Positions 9,318-18,955 are shown, counted from the stretch's first letter. The stretch is DNA of 64,000 bases from Gilvimarinus polysaccharolyticus (GCF_001187555.1 NZ_LFIJ01000001.1:1576078-1640077), one strand, 5' to 3'. The notes: a model not told the origin generated them from the letters alone. Made by a program: numbers and translations.

Positions 9318-9342
9318 AAGGATTCAATCGCTTTTTTTACCC
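9318..9342 (-). promoter_or_regulatory. Conserved upstream box shared by both receptor genes (copy 2)
   Basis: AAGGATTCAATCGC followed by a T-run and ACCC, matching the box at 628-650 in front of the other receptor. It lies next to the first TGTAACCGATTAC site, which suggests a shared promoter architecture for the two receptors. Confidence 0.45.
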
Positions 9343-9350
9343 ACACAAAA

Positions 9351-9364
9351 TGTAACCGATTACT
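9351..9364. promoter_or_regulatory. LacI-type operator-like site (proximal)
   Basis: TGTAACCGATTACT, one base away from the distal site TGTAACCGATTACA. The near-palindrome with a central CG resembles LacI/GalR-family operators. It is about 240 bp upstream of the receptor start. No LacI-family gene is present in this window. Confidence 0.55.
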
Positions 9365-9752
9365 ATTTGAATGTTAACATTAACGGGATAGTGCGACAGG
9401 CCTTCGATGGCCGTTAAATCACCCTTTATTGACCGTCGCAGTAGAATATAAATGAAAGTGCACATAGCACGACAATTGGACATTTTAGATAAGAATTATA
9501 GACTTTCAGGGACATCTATTACCTTTAGCCGTAATTTCGGCTTCAAAACAAAATGATCGCGCTACCATTTAGCTCAAAGATTATTTATCGACTGATCTAA
9601 ATAATAAAAAAAATGAACTTTTTTTTAAAAATAGAGAACAAGAACCTACACTGCCCCTCAAACGGCGCAAAAATCAATCTAGCTCGGCTCCAGCCCAACA
9701 GGGACAAGGGCTGGCGGCACTCCTTAACGACAGCGCTGTCAAGACAAAAACA

Positions 9753-9766
9753 TGTAACCGATTACA
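9753..9766. promoter_or_regulatory. LacI-type operator-like site (distal)
   Basis: TGTAACCGATTACA, extendable to ATGTAACCGATTACAT (9752-9767), with 6-bp arms around CCGA. It is the same core as the site about 400 bp away. Two matching sites at this spacing are compatible with repression by DNA looping. Confidence 0.55.
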
Positions 9767-10078
9767 TATGAACTATTTAAACTCTAAACAATATTACTCA
9801 GATCACTTAACTGTTTTTTAGTGACACCAAACAACTCAATCGACACTTTTAACAGTGTTTTATCGCCCCGAAACTTACAGCTTATAGTCAATTTGCACAC
9901 TGTTGCCTTACGCCACACACCTACCCACCAACACCTACCACACAATGGCATCCAGCAAATCGCCTTAAGCCTTGTGACCTAGATAATTTTTAGCGGCATT
10001 TAACACTCAAATAAACTCGATCTGTAAGTTCTGGCTGACCCACACCGCCCAGGTTACTTAAAACATAAAGGCAAGGAT

Positions 10079-10282
10079 TTAATAATCGCGAGGGGCATTT
10101 TCATCGCATTTTTTACAGCCTAAATAATGTCCTAGCATCGCCGCGCGCCCCATCTCAGTGGTTACCCAGTTGCGTACCACCCAAGGCGGGTTATGGCGCA
10201 CATGCTGGCAGTGGCCACACTCAAGTTCGGCCACCCAATGTTGCTCACTGTCGAGGTGGTAACCCACTATAGGTTGCTGCAT
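10079..10282 (-). CDS. DUF3565 domain-containing protein
   Basis: A small protein of about 67 residues whose conserved core is MQQPIVGYH, AELECGHCQHVRHNPPW and a C-terminal CKKC. This is the DUF3565 pattern found across gammaproteobacteria. The paired cysteines and the CGHxxHxRH block suggest zinc binding, but no function is established. Family members begin at MxQPIVGYH, so the internal ATG at 10280-10282 was taken. A longer frame to 10333 lacks a ribosome binding site. It is a single gene, transcribed leftwards. Confidence 0.8.
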   Translation of the reverse strand: MQQPIVGYHLDSEQHWVAELECGHCQHVRHNPPWVVRNWVTTEMGRAAMLGHYLGCKKCDENAPRDY

Positions 10283-10333
10283 AAAATCTCGTATCTGTAG
10301 TGTTGTTTCACGATAAAGTACTCGAAAGCCCAT

Positions 10334-10878
10334 CAGCCGTTGTTGCGGCAGTTAACCCGCCATGATGTGCCCACATAGGACGCCCACAACAAAAGGCCGA
10401 GTTATAGTGAGATGACTCACAAGCATAAAGAGCCGATCAAAAAGTCACTACCGCGCCCAGCTCACACTAACAGATCAAAAACACCCCAAGCAGGCTTTAA
10501 ATCACGCTAGTAGTTGACTTTAAAGGCCGTTAAGGTAATCTCGGAGGTGTCGTCACAGAGCTAAACTCTGTCGCTAATTACAGTTAATCGCCATGTTAAA
10601 GCTACGGTTATGTACACAATTCTGCAATTTCTAATGTGGAGGCTTACACCTCTCTTCCCCCTATAAGGGTGCTTTTTAGCACTCCGATCTCTATCGTCTT
10701 AAAAACACCCAGTAAAGCCTAAAGCATTATTTTTTAACAAGCTGATACTTAAGCTTAGGCTCAACTGCAACACTATTATTCGATTTTAACTCACAACAAG
10801 CACTGCTTAGCGGCGGAGCTCGTTAGTTGTCATTTATTTTTTATCAACATTTTGCCATTTATATTAGGAGGCACCACG
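10334..10878. other. Intergenic region upstream of the Rnk-like gene
   Basis: About 545 bp without a credible gene. It contains small hairpins (ACAGAG-CTAAA-CTCTGT at 10555-10571 and a CCCCTATAAGGG/TGCTTTTTAGCA block near 10660) and AT-rich promoter-like DNA. No known riboswitch was recognised. Confidence 0.5.
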
Positions 10879-11268
10879 ATGGGCGCTAAACCCAAGATTA
10901 CACTCACCCGTGATATCTATAACACGTTATCGGCGTTAATCGATTCATTGCCAGAAGATACAATCACCGAGCAACTGCTCGACGAGCTTGAGCGCGCCAA
11001 GATTGTATCGCCACAAAAACTTCCCGCTAACGTGGTCACCATGAATTCGACGGTTACTTTTACCGTGCAGTCCACGCAAAAAACCTTCACCTATCAATTG
11101 GTGTATCCGTCTGAGCTTGATAACACCAAAGATAAATTATCCATTTTAAGTCCCGTAGGTAGCGCTTTGATAGGGCTCCAAGAAGGTACTGAAATTGTAT
11201 GGCCAATATCCACCAGCCATGAAACCACTGTACACGTCGACCAGGTAATACCGCCGGCGCAAGCCTAA
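10879..11268 (+). CDS. rnk: Rnk-type regulator of nucleoside diphosphate kinase (GreA/GreB C-terminal fold)
   Basis: A 129-residue protein with the Rnk layout: a short helical N-terminus (ITLTRDIYNTLSALID), then a GreA/GreB-like C-terminal FKBP-like domain (VTMNSTVTFTV, YQLVYPSE, LSILSPVGSALIGLQEGTEI). Rnk proteins bind RNA polymerase but lack the Gre coiled coil. In Pseudomonas rnk affects nucleoside diphosphate kinase levels. The ATG at 10879 with AGGAGG at 10865-10870 is clearly the real start, not a TTG nine codons upstream. It stands alone, 54 bp before metY on the same strand. Confidence 0.82.
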   Translation: MGAKPKITLTRDIYNTLSALIDSLPEDTITEQLLDELERAKIVSPQKLPANVVTMNSTVTFTVQSTQKTFTYQLVYPSELDNTKDKLSILSPVGSALIGLQEGTEIVWPISTSHETTVHVDQVIPPAQA

Positions 11269-11322
11269 CGGCAGTAAATATGTGCTACATTCCATGTTGA
11301 TTAAATTCGCTAGGAGACAAAT

Positions 11323-12597
11323 ATGAAACTAGAATCACTGGCACTGCATTGCGGGTATGAGTCAGAACCTACCACCAAAGCGGCCACCACGCCTATTTAT
11401 CAAACAACATCTTATACCTTTGACGACACCCAACACGGTGCCGACTTGTTTGACCTAAAAGTGGCGGGCAATATTTACACTAGAATCATGAACCCCACCA
11501 ACGCCGTACTAGAGGCTCGCGTGGCAGCCATGGAAGGCGGGATCGGCGGTCTCGCGGTGGCATCCGGCATGTCAGCCATTACTTACGCGATCCAATGCAT
11601 CGCGGCCGCTGGCGATAATATCGTTAGCACCAGCCAGCTGTACGGCGGTACTTATAATCTGTTTGCTCACAGCTTTCCGCGTCAAGGTATCGAGGTGCGC
11701 ATGGCCTCGGCTGACGATTATGACAAACTCGAAAGCTTAATCGACGACAATACAAAAGCGCTGTTTTGCGAGTCTATCGGCAACCCTGCAGGCAATATTG
11801 TCGACCTAGAAAAGCTCGCCGCTATTGCCCATAAACACGGCGTAGTGCTTATCGTTGATAACACCGTAGCCACCCCATTTTTATGCAAACCGTTTGAGCT
11901 AGGTGCCGATATTGTCGTCCACTCACTGACCAAATACATTGGCGGCCACGGCACCACAGTAGGAGGCATGATTGTCGATTCGGGTAAATTTGACTGGGTG
12001 GCCAATAAAGCTCGCTACCCGATGCTGAATGAGCCCGACCCGTCGTATCACAACGTGGTTTACACCGAAGCGCTGGGTGCGGCTGCTTACATCGGCCGCT
12101 GTCGCGTGGTGCCACTGCGCAACACCGGCTCGGCCCTTGCACCACACAGCTCTTTTTTAATTATGCAGGGACTCGAAACCTTAGGTATACGCATGGAGCG
12201 TCACTGCGAAAACGCTTTGGCGGTAGCCAAGCATTTGCAGCAACACCCTAAAGTTACTTGGGTAAATTACGGCGCGCTAGAAAACAGCCCCTACTACGCC
12301 CTAAGCAAGAAAATTACCAGCGGCCATGCCTCAGGGATTTTAAGTTTTGGTATCCAAGGCGGTAAAGAAGCTGGCGCTCAATTTATTGATGCGCTGCAAA
12401 TGATCTTACGCTTAGTCAATATCGGTGATGCTAAATCTTTGGCTTGCCACCCGGCTACCACCACCCACCGTCAGCTTAATGCAGACGAGCTGAAATCAGC
12501 AGGTGTATCGGAAGATTTGGTGCGGATATCAGTAGGTATCGAACATATTGAAGATATTTTAGCCGACATTAACCAGGCGTTAGATAAGGTTAAATAA
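11323..12597 (+). CDS. metY: O-acetylhomoserine aminocarboxypropyltransferase (sulfhydrylase)
   Basis: A 424-residue PLP enzyme of the Cys/Met metabolism family. It makes homocysteine from O-acetylhomoserine and sulfide in direct-sulfhydrylation methionine synthesis. The PLP lysine is K204 in SLTKYIGGHGTTVGG, and the N-terminus LALHCGYESEPTTKA is typical of MetY. Length fits the family (about 425). It starts at ATG behind TAGGAG. MetH at 48-52 kb would carry out the next step. A cystathionine-type activity of this superfamily is less likely given the sequence. A weak hairpin follows at 12608-12632. Confidence 0.93.
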   Translation: MKLESLALHCGYESEPTTKAATTPIYQTTSYTFDDTQHGADLFDLKVAGNIYTRIMNPTNAVLEARVAAMEGGIGGLAVASGMSAITYAIQCIAAAGDNIVSTSQLYGGTYNLFAHSFPRQGIEVRMASADDYDKLESLIDDNTKALFCESIGNPAGNIVDLEKLAAIAHKHGVVLIVDNTVATPFLCKPFELGADIVVHSLTKYIGGHGTTVGGMIVDSGKFDWVANKARYPMLNEPDPSYHNVVYTEALGAAAYIGRCRVVPLRNTGSALAPHSSFLIMQGLETLGIRMERHCENALAVAKHLQQHPKVTWVNYGALENSPYYALSKKITSGHASGILSFGIQGGKEAGAQFIDALQMILRLVNIGDAKSLACHPATTTHRQLNADELKSAGVSEDLVRISVGIEHIEDILADINQALDKVK

Positions 12598-12607
12598 ACC
12601 CGTAAGT

Positions 12608-12632
12608 AAGCCGGCCCTGTTAGGGTCGGCTT
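12608..12632 (+). terminator. Hairpin downstream of metY
   Basis: AAGCCG and CCCT arms pair with AGGG and CGGCTT around GTT with one mismatch, 11 bp past the metY stop. No U-tract follows, so termination strength is uncertain. Confidence 0.5.
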
Positions 12633-12718
12633 AACCCAACCTCGTAAAACCCAAACAGCAGCCCCGCAATCTAAACGCTCCGTTTTATTGGTAGTTATGT
12701 TCGCTTCTGATCAGCTTA

Positions 12719-13864
12719 TTATTTATCAAAAAAGGCTTTGACGCTCTCGGATTCCCACATAGTGTCTTGGTAGCCCAACTCCATTAATTGGCCGATAAAC
12801 GGGTTAGAAAACAGCAAGTAACTTGCCGCCGTAGCACCACCACTTTTGGTGGTAGCACCTATTGCGCGTAAAAAGAACCTAACACTACGAGGTAAATAGC
12901 GCACATTGCGTCCGGCAATCGCATCTACGCCTTTACTGGGCGATATAATCATATTGCGTACTGGCTTAAGCTCTAAATCATGCGCGGCACGCACTTCAGG
13001 AGGGATCATCTCCAATAAAGAATTAAGCCGCTCCATATGCTCTATATCGTTTTCTAATGCATCCACAAACGCGCTATTAAGCAAGTGGCCTACTATTTGC
13101 GCCATTGATGGCGAGTGACGCACCGGTTTTGACCCGTTACCGGCCCCGCGATTGGGATGGCGGTTACCACTGACACCAATAACAAACAACGATTCGGCCC
13201 CCAAGTGCAACGCCGGGCTAATGGGCGCCAACTGCCGCAACGCACCATCACCGTAGTACTCCTGAGCAATTCTAACAGTAGGGAAGATGGTCGGGATCGC
13301 CGAAGACGCTAACAAGTGCTCCAGGCGAATATCTGTCGGGACACCGGCGCGTCGAAACCGCTTCCAACCTTCTAATTCATCGTGCCCCTGAAAAAAGCTC
13401 ACAGAGCGACCCGAACTGTAGCCCATCGCAGTAATGGATATCGCGTGTAATTTTTTTGCTTCTATATTGCGGGCAATATTAGAAAGGTCGATTTTGTTTG
13501 CCAACAAGTCCCACAAAGGCGTGTTATCCAAAAGGCTTAAGGGCCGTTGACGCCCCACCCCTTCGTTGAACAACGATAAAAATATCTGCCCAAAACCTTT
13601 AGCGAAATCAGACCAACCATGACGATACACTTGGCCAATCGACAAGCTTTGCCATATCTGGGCAAGCTCGGTTACCGATTCACGAAAGTTACCCGGATGG
13701 GCCGCCAAAGCAATGGCATTGATTGCGCCGGCCGACGTGCCGCAAATAACCGGAAAAGGATTAACCGTATCGGCAGGTAGTATCTCGGCGAGTGCTTGTA
13801 GTACACCCACCTGATACGCTGCACGGGCCCCACCACCAGACAAGATAAGTGCTTTGCGGCTCAT
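12719..13864 (-). CDS. Patatin-like phospholipase family protein
   Basis: A 381-residue patatin-fold lipid acyl hydrolase. All the elements of the Ser-Asp dyad are visible: the oxyanion loop SGGGARAAYQ (9-18), the nucleophile S44 in GTSAG, and D206 in YGDGALR. The short form without a CBS or transmembrane domain resembles proteobacterial cytoplasmic or surface-associated patatins acting on phospholipids. The substrate is not predictable. It is monocistronic, convergent with metY, and separated from the acyl-CoA ligase gene by about 140 bp. The two could share a lipid-turnover role, but that is inference. Confidence 0.9.
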   Translation of the reverse strand: MSRKALILSGGGARAAYQVGVLQALAEILPADTVNPFPVICGTSAGAINAIALAAHPGNFRESVTELAQIWQSLSIGQVYRHGWSDFAKGFGQIFLSLFNEGVGRQRPLSLLDNTPLWDLLANKIDLSNIARNIEAKKLHAISITAMGYSSGRSVSFFQGHDELEGWKRFRRAGVPTDIRLEHLLASSAIPTIFPTVRIAQEYYGDGALRQLAPISPALHLGAESLFVIGVSGNRHPNRGAGNGSKPVRHSPSMAQIVGHLLNSAFVDALENDIEHMERLNSLLEMIPPEVRAAHDLELKPVRNMIISPSKGVDAIAGRNVRYLPRSVRFFLRAIGATTKSGGATAASYLLFSNPFIGQLMELGYQDTMWESESVKAFFDK

Positions 13865-14001
13865 ACTGCACTCACCCGTTTTAAAGAAACATTAAAACCA
13901 CAAAAAATACTAATAGCTACCGCAAAAAAAATACAATCTACTCTCATGTTATTACGTCAAGGCCCGTATTAGTATTAATTAATCTAGCGGTTAAAAGCTT
14001 T

Positions 14002-15603
14002 TTATTTAAGCTCGCGGCGCAGTACTTTACCTACATTAGTTTTGGGCAGCTCATCGCGGAACTCAACCGAACTTGGAACTTTGTAGCCAGTTAACGACTT
14101 ACGCGCAAAATCACGCACGTCCTGCTCGGTTAAAGCCGAATTCATACTAACCACAAAGGCTTTTACCAACTCGCCGCTTTCTTCGTCTGGCATACCAACC
14201 ACAGCAGCCTCGACAATATCGGGGTGCTCTGTTAGCGCATCTTCAACTTCATTAGGGAATACTTTAAAACCCGAAACATTAATCATGTCCTTTTTACGAT
14301 CGACAATTTTAATATATCCATCATTATCAACCATGGCTATATCACCGGTTTTTAGCCAGCCTTGATCGTCAATCGTTTTAGCGGTCGCCTCTGGGCGCTG
14401 CCAATAACCTTTCATCACTTGCGGGCCGCGCACACACAGCTCGCCCGTTTCCCCCAAGGGTAAATCGGCGCCATCTTCAGCAATCACCTTAACCTCGGTT
14501 TGCGGCACAGGCAGCCCCACCGTACCCAACCTAATACCATAGCGTGGGTTAATGCTTACTACCGGTGACGTTTCGGTTAAACCATAACCTTCACATACCG
14601 GGGTGCCGGTGACTCTCTCCCACTCTTTAGCTGCACGCTGAGTTAGCGCCATTCCGCCTGACGATGACAAGCGCATATGACTAAAATCCAACGCTCTAAA
14701 ATTCTCATCACGGCACAGGGCATTAAACAATGTGTTAAGGCCAACAAAACAGGTAAATGGCACGCCTTTTAGCGCCTTAGCAAAGCCGGGAATATCACGA
14801 GGATTGGGAATTAAGATGTTTTCGTTACCCAGCGAAAATGCACACATACAATGAATCGTATAAGCGTAAATATGGTACAGCGGTAAAGGCGCAATAAAGA
14901 TATCTTGATTGGTGCGAAACACGTCGCCCATCTGCTGATTCACTTGCAGCATATTAGCCACTAAATTGCGGTGGCTAAGCATCGCACCCTTGGCTACACC
15001 GGTAGTACCTCCTGTGTATTGTAAAACCGCCACATCTTCTGGGGTCGCGTGATGCGGCTGAAAATCGGCGCTCGCGGTTTTCATCACCGATTTAAATGAG
15101 CGGCTCGATGAAAAGCTAAACGGCGGCACCATTTTTTTAATGTACTTAACCACCGAGTTAATCAGCAGTGACTTTAACGGTGGATGCAAATCGGCAAGTT
15201 CGGTAACAATCACCTCTTCGACATCAGTCTCGGCAACCACTTCGGCCGCAGCACCGGCAACGTTAGCCAACACCACCAACGCTCGGGCACCGGAGTCTGT
15301 CAGCTGATGTTTTAGCTCTGTCGAGGTATACAAGGGATTTGTGTTAACCACGATCATACCAGCGCGCAAAGCACCAAACACAACCACCGGATACTGCAAC
15401 ACATTAGGCAACTGTACAGCGATACGATCGCCAGGCTTTAAATTAGTTTGCTGCTGCAAAAATGCCGCAAAACGACCGGACAGCTGCTCGACTTCACGAA
15501 AGGTCAAGGTATGACCTAGGCAGGTAAACGCCGGGCTATCGGCAAACTTACGACAAGTCTCGGTGAAAACCTCAACCACTGTGCGATTATAATCTAAAGT
15601 CAT
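14002..15603 (-). CDS. fadD: Long-chain fatty acid-CoA ligase
   Basis: A 533-residue AMP-forming acyl-CoA synthetase. The P-loop-like motif YTGGTTGVAKGA is at about 196-207. The adenylation signature GYGLTETSPV, the hinge region KTGDIAMVDNDGYIKIVDRKKDMI and the C-terminal catalytic lysine region TNVGKVLRRELK are all present. Length and motifs match FadD-type ligases, which activate long-chain fatty acids for beta-oxidation or lipid synthesis. The chain-length preference cannot be read from sequence. It stands alone on the minus strand with a weak GGGAG site before its ATG. Confidence 0.9.
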   Translation of the reverse strand: MTLDYNRTVVEVFTETCRKFADSPAFTCLGHTLTFREVEQLSGRFAAFLQQQTNLKPGDRIAVQLPNVLQYPVVVFGALRAGMIVVNTNPLYTSTELKHQLTDSGARALVVLANVAGAAAEVVAETDVEEVIVTELADLHPPLKSLLINSVVKYIKKMVPPFSFSSSRSFKSVMKTASADFQPHHATPEDVAVLQYTGGTTGVAKGAMLSHRNLVANMLQVNQQMGDVFRTNQDIFIAPLPLYHIYAYTIHCMCAFSLGNENILIPNPRDIPGFAKALKGVPFTCFVGLNTLFNALCRDENFRALDFSHMRLSSSGGMALTQRAAKEWERVTGTPVCEGYGLTETSPVVSINPRYGIRLGTVGLPVPQTEVKVIAEDGADLPLGETGELCVRGPQVMKGYWQRPEATAKTIDDQGWLKTGDIAMVDNDGYIKIVDRKKDMINVSGFKVFPNEVEDALTEHPDIVEAAVVGMPDEESGELVKAFVVSMNSALTEQDVRDFARKSLTGYKVPSSVEFRDELPKTNVGKVLRRELK

Positions 15604-15704
15604 ACCGCCTAACTCCCATTTTTTGTTATCGGGTCTAAAGCATTCCTCTTACGATCATACCTGATGGCTTCGCCTGATTATAGGACAACTTTAGTAATAT
15701 CGAG

Positions 15705-16280
15705 CTAAGTCGTATTGACCAAAAAATAGCCAGCCACTTGGGTCGCCAGCACCGCCGTTAAACCCCAAATATTATAACCAGCACAACAATAAGCGGGGGT
15801 TTGATACTGCACCCCAGCCCGTTCGATGTGATCAAAATAATCGGCGCGCGCCGCTTGAAACAATGCCAAAGGAGCGTAAAAAATTGCATTTAACTCGGAC
15901 CGGTCAGCTGTCAGTGCAACACCAGGAGCAATTTGCGCCACCACCGCGGTCACCTTAACTCCGGCGCGAGTATGTATGGCCGGCAACGCACCCAGCAAAG
16001 CCACGCGGTCGGGACTTAAAGCGGTCTCTTCGTGAGCCTCGCGCAAGGCTGTGGCTATAAGATCACGATCACCCGGTTCGAACTTACCACCCGGAAATGC
16101 CACCTCAGAGGGGTGATTGAGTAAATGCGCCGCGCGCTCGGTAAGAAGGACCTCTACCTTGTCGCCCCGCTCGATTAGACCAACAAGTACGGCCGCCTCG
16201 CCTACGGTAGGACAGTACTGCCGCAAAGTTTCTAAAGGCTGTAGTTGCCGCACTAACGCGCGCCAGCGGGCATCAGACAT
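15705..16280 (-). CDS. Nudix hydrolase, CoA pyrophosphatase type
   Basis: A Nudix hydrolase of 191 residues. The Nudix box is present as GGKFEPGD then REAHEETAL, and its context (LLTERAAHLLNHPSEVAFPGG) is characteristic of the CoA pyrophosphatase (NudL/YeaB) group, which cleaves CoA or acyl-CoA to phosphopantetheine and 3',5'-ADP. The start chosen is the ATG at 16278-16280, which overlaps the stop of the upstream NIF3-like gene by 8 bp and implies translational coupling. A longer frame with a further 12 codons exists but would run deeper into that gene. Confidence 0.86.
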   Translation of the reverse strand: MSDARWRALVRQLQPLETLRQYCPTVGEAAVLVGLIERGDKVEVLLTERAAHLLNHPSEVAFPGGKFEPGDRDLIATALREAHEETALSPDRVALLGALPAIHTRAGVKVTAVVAQIAPGVALTADRSELNAIFYAPLALFQAARADYFDHIERAGVQYQTPAYCCAGYNIWGLTAVLATQVAGYFLVNTT

Positions 16281-16584
16281 CGGCAAGCTGCCAGATATCG
16301 TAGGCGGGTTCTTCAAAGGGGTGGGCTGAAATTAGCGCGTGTTTAACAGCGCGGATATGTTCTGCATCGCAAACCAGCTCGACTCGCCACTCGGGCTCGC
16401 GGGTAAGCTGTTGGGCCGTACCGGTAAAAGGCTGGCTGCCGGCAAGGGGCCGAAACTGTCCCTCTCCCAGCGTTTGCCAGCAACATTGATCATAATGACC
16501 AATTTTGCCGGCACCGGCGGAAAACACCGCCAATTTAACGACCTCTAGGTGCGAGTCTGGCACAAAAAACACCAACTTATACAC
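16273..16584 (-). CDS. NIF3/YqfO-like small protein
   Basis: A 103-residue protein matching the stand-alone YqfO/NIF3 insert domain (N-terminus YKLVFFVPDSHLEVV, C-terminus AHPFEEPAYDIW). It has the CutA-like ferredoxin fold seen in that domain. The function of stand-alone copies is unknown; metal or nucleotide binding has been proposed for the family. GTG start with a GAGG site. It is 15 bp after serA and overlaps the Nudix gene, so serC-serA-this-Nudix look like one transcriptional unit. Confidence 0.83.
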   Translation of the reverse strand: MYKLVFFVPDSHLEVVKLAVFSAGAGKIGHYDQCCWQTLGEGQFRPLAGSQPFTGTAQQLTREPEWRVELVCDAEHIRAVKHALISAHPFEEPAYDIWQLADV

Positions 16585-16599
16585 GTCAAGGCCTCTGAG

Positions 16600-17775
16600 T
16601 TAAACGATAGCGCGTACTCGTACAACGTGTTCAACCTGCTCAATAGCACGCAACACATCGGCACTTGGCGCCACCTCAACATCAACAATATTGTAAGCAA
16701 TATCGCCACGACTTTTGTTTACCATATCCACCACGTTAACGCTGTTATCGGCCAGTACCGACAACACCTGCCCCAATACCCCCGAGACATTATCGTTGCA
16801 GAAGGTAATGCGCGCACCCTGACCCGAGCGATCCAACTGTACCGTCGGAAAGTTTACCGAGTTTTTAATGTTGCCATTTTCAAGGTAATCCATCAGTTGA
16901 TCCGCGCCCATAATCGCGCAGTTTTCTTCGGCCTCGGCAGTGCTAGCACCAATATGCGGCATGGCATAAACATCTTCACGCTGCAATAAAACAGGCTCTG
17001 GGAAGTCGCAAATGTACATGCGCAGCTTTTTAGCATCCAAGCTTTGCACTACAGCCTCGGCATCGACGATAGCATCACGAGCAAAGTTAAGCAGCACGGC
17101 ACCCTCTTTCACCGACTTTAACGACTCTTCGTTAATCAAATGATGGGTCGCCTCGATGGCGGGCACATGCAAAGTAATGTAATCACAGCGCGCCAATAGC
17201 GACTGTAAATTCTCGGCGCGAGCCACTCGGCTCGGTAAACGCCACGCAGCCTCGACCGACAACGCAGGATCGTAACCCACTACGTTCATACCCAATGCTA
17301 GTGCAATATCAGCGATCAAAGAGCCAATCGCCCCTAAACCAACAATCCCCAACGTCTTGCCGGTTAATTCGCTACCGGCAAAGTTGGATTTTTGTTTTTC
17401 CATCAGTGCGCTCATCTCGGCCGCATCGGTCATCTCGGTTAGCGATTGCGCCCAGTTCATGCCTGGGATAATGCCCCGCGAGCCCAGCAACATGCCAGCA
17501 ACTACCAGCTCTTTTACCGCGTTAGCGTTAGCACCGGGAGCGTTAAATACCACGACACCTTTTTTGGTGTAATCGGCAACCGGTACGTTGTTGGTACCGG
17601 CACCGGCGCGAGCTACGGCTTTCACCGACTCGGGCAGCACCTCTGTGTGCAATTTATGACTGCGTAAAATATAGCCGTCGGGCATGTCGATATCGCTGGC
17701 GACCTGATATTTACTCGGGTCAAAACGATTCAAGCCTTTCTCTGATATTTTGTTGTAGGTCTTAATTTTGTACAT
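16600..17775 (-). CDS. serA: D-3-phosphoglycerate dehydrogenase
   Basis: A 391-residue NAD-dependent dehydrogenase that oxidises 3-phosphoglycerate, the first step of serine synthesis. The Rossmann motif GLGAIG is at 146-151. The catalytic histidine is H274 in PHIGAST. A C-terminal ACT domain (about 318-391) suggests serine feedback control. The short form lacks the intervening ASB domain. The ATG at 17773-17775 with GGGAAG is preferred over a TTG four codons upstream. It lies 64 bp downstream of serC, the next enzyme of the pathway, in one operon. Confidence 0.93.
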   Translation of the reverse strand: MYKIKTYNKISEKGLNRFDPSKYQVASDIDMPDGYILRSHKLHTEVLPESVKAVARAGAGTNNVPVADYTKKGVVVFNAPGANANAVKELVVAGMLLGSRGIIPGMNWAQSLTEMTDAAEMSALMEKQKSNFAGSELTGKTLGIVGLGAIGSLIADIALALGMNVVGYDPALSVEAAWRLPSRVARAENLQSLLARCDYITLHVPAIEATHHLINEESLKSVKEGAVLLNFARDAIVDAEAVVQSLDAKKLRMYICDFPEPVLLQREDVYAMPHIGASTAEAEENCAIMGADQLMDYLENGNIKNSVNFPTVQLDRSGQGARITFCNDNVSGVLGQVLSVLADNSVNVVDMVNKSRGDIAYNIVDVEVAPSADVLRAIEQVEHVVRVRAIV

Positions 17776-17839
17776 GATGCTTCCCAAATCTGTGCGTTTA
17801 AAAAGGTTCCGAGTGTTTACCGGTGCACACTAAAAGTAG

Positions 17840-18955
17840 TTACGCCGTGACTTCTTTGTAGCCCCACTCTAACCAAGGTAGCAGCGCTTCTAAATCGGCC
17901 GCCTCCACTGTCGCGCCACACCAAATCCGCAGCCCTGGAGGCGCATCACGGTAAGCTCCAATATCGTAAGCAACACCTTCGCTATCGAGTAACTTAACCA
18001 AAGCTTTAACCTGTGCTTCGCTGGCATCAAGAGTAAAACACACACTGGTGTTTGAGCGAACCGACTTATCGGTGGCCAAGAAATCGATCCAATCATTGGC
18101 GGCAACAAATTTTTCCAACACGGCTAAATTCGCTTCACTGCGAGCAATTGAGGCCTTAACACCACCAATTGACTCAACCCAATCCAACGCATCTAAATAG
18201 TCTGCGACACACAACATAGAAGGCGTATTAATCGTTGCCCCTTCAAAAATACCATCGATCAACTTGCCACCTTTGGTCATGCGGAACAGTTTAGGCATTG
18301 GCCAAGGTGGGGTGTAATTTTCTAACCGTTCAACTGCACGCGGCCCTAAAATCAGCACTCCATGAGCACCCTCACCGCCCAATACTTTTTGCCAGCTAAA
18401 GGTAATAACGTCGAGTTTCTCCCACGGCATATCCATGGCAAATACGGCCGAGGTAGCATCACAAATGGTCAACCCTTGGCGGTCGTCTGCAATCCAATCA
18501 CCGTTGGGTACTTTCACGCCCGAGGTGGTGCCATTCCAAGTAAAAATAACATCGTGGTCAAAATTAGGTTTGCTCAAATCTGGCAGCTGGCCGTAATCGG
18601 CCTCGAGTGCGGTTACGTTATCTAGCTTAAGCTGCTTGGTGACATCAGTCAGCCAGCCTTTACCAAACGACTCCCACTGCATAACATCTACTGGGCGCTG
18701 TCCGAGCAATGACCACATCGCCATTTCGACTGCGCCGGTATCAGAGCCGGCAACAATACCCACCCGATACCCTTCAGGCAGGCCCAGCATTTTAGCGGTT
18801 TGCTCACAGGCACGTCCCAACGCCGCTTTACCTAAGCTTGAGCGATGCGAGCGGCCTAAAGTGGCAAGGTCCAACTGGGTTACGTCATAGCCTGGGCGCT
18901 TGCTGCAAGGGCCGGATGAGAAATTAGGGTTTTGCGGTTTCACCGATGGTTGCAT
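17840..18955 (-). CDS. serC: Phosphoserine transaminase (second SerC type)
   Basis: A 371-residue PLP aminotransferase converting 3-phosphohydroxypyruvate to phosphoserine. It belongs to the alternative SerC group first described from Methanosarcina and common in alphaproteobacteria, recognised by the N-terminal [13 protein letters not shown]. The PLP lysine is K190 in [13 protein letters not shown]. The ATG at 18953-18955 with AGAGGA is preferred over a start 26 codons upstream. It is first in the serC-serA operon. This type differs from the usual gammaproteobacterial SerC, which may point to old lateral transfer. Confidence 0.9.
   Translation of the reverse strand: MQPSVKPQNPNFSSGPCSKRPGYDVTQLDLATLGRSHRSSLGKAALGRACEQTAKMLGLPEGYRVGIVAGSDTGAVEMAMWSLLGQRPVDVMQWESFGKGWLTDVTKQLKLDNVTALEADYGQLPDLSKPNFDHDVIFTWNGTTSGVKVPNGDWIADDRQGLTICDATSAVFAMDMPWEKLDVITFSWQKVLGGEGAHGVLILGPRAVERLENYTPPWPMPKLFRMTKGGKLIDGIFEGATINTPSMLCVADYLDALDWVESIGGVKASIARSEANLAVLEKFVAANDWIDFLATDKSVRSNTSVCFTLDASEAQVKALVKLLDSEGVAYDIGAYRDAPPGLRIWCGATVEAADLEALLPWLEWGYKEVTA

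Larger units (their letters stand above)
9109..10078. other. Long regulatory intergenic region upstream of the receptor
   Basis: A 970-bp AT-rich stretch without a credible gene between the receptor start and the DUF3565 gene. It contains two operator-like TGTAACCGATTAC sites, the conserved receptor-upstream box, and an inverted repeat ATTTGGCG/CGCCAAAT (arms 9241-9248 and 9280-9287). Nothing else was recognised. Confidence 0.6.

Noticed and set aside
10555-10720. Possible riboswitch before the Rnk-like gene
   Set aside because: Only short separate hairpins are visible; no known aptamer core was recognised, and the gene is not a typical riboswitch target.
11849-12147. Antisense open frames in metY
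   Set aside because: They overlap the conserved PLP-binding region of metY and show no independent gene signals.
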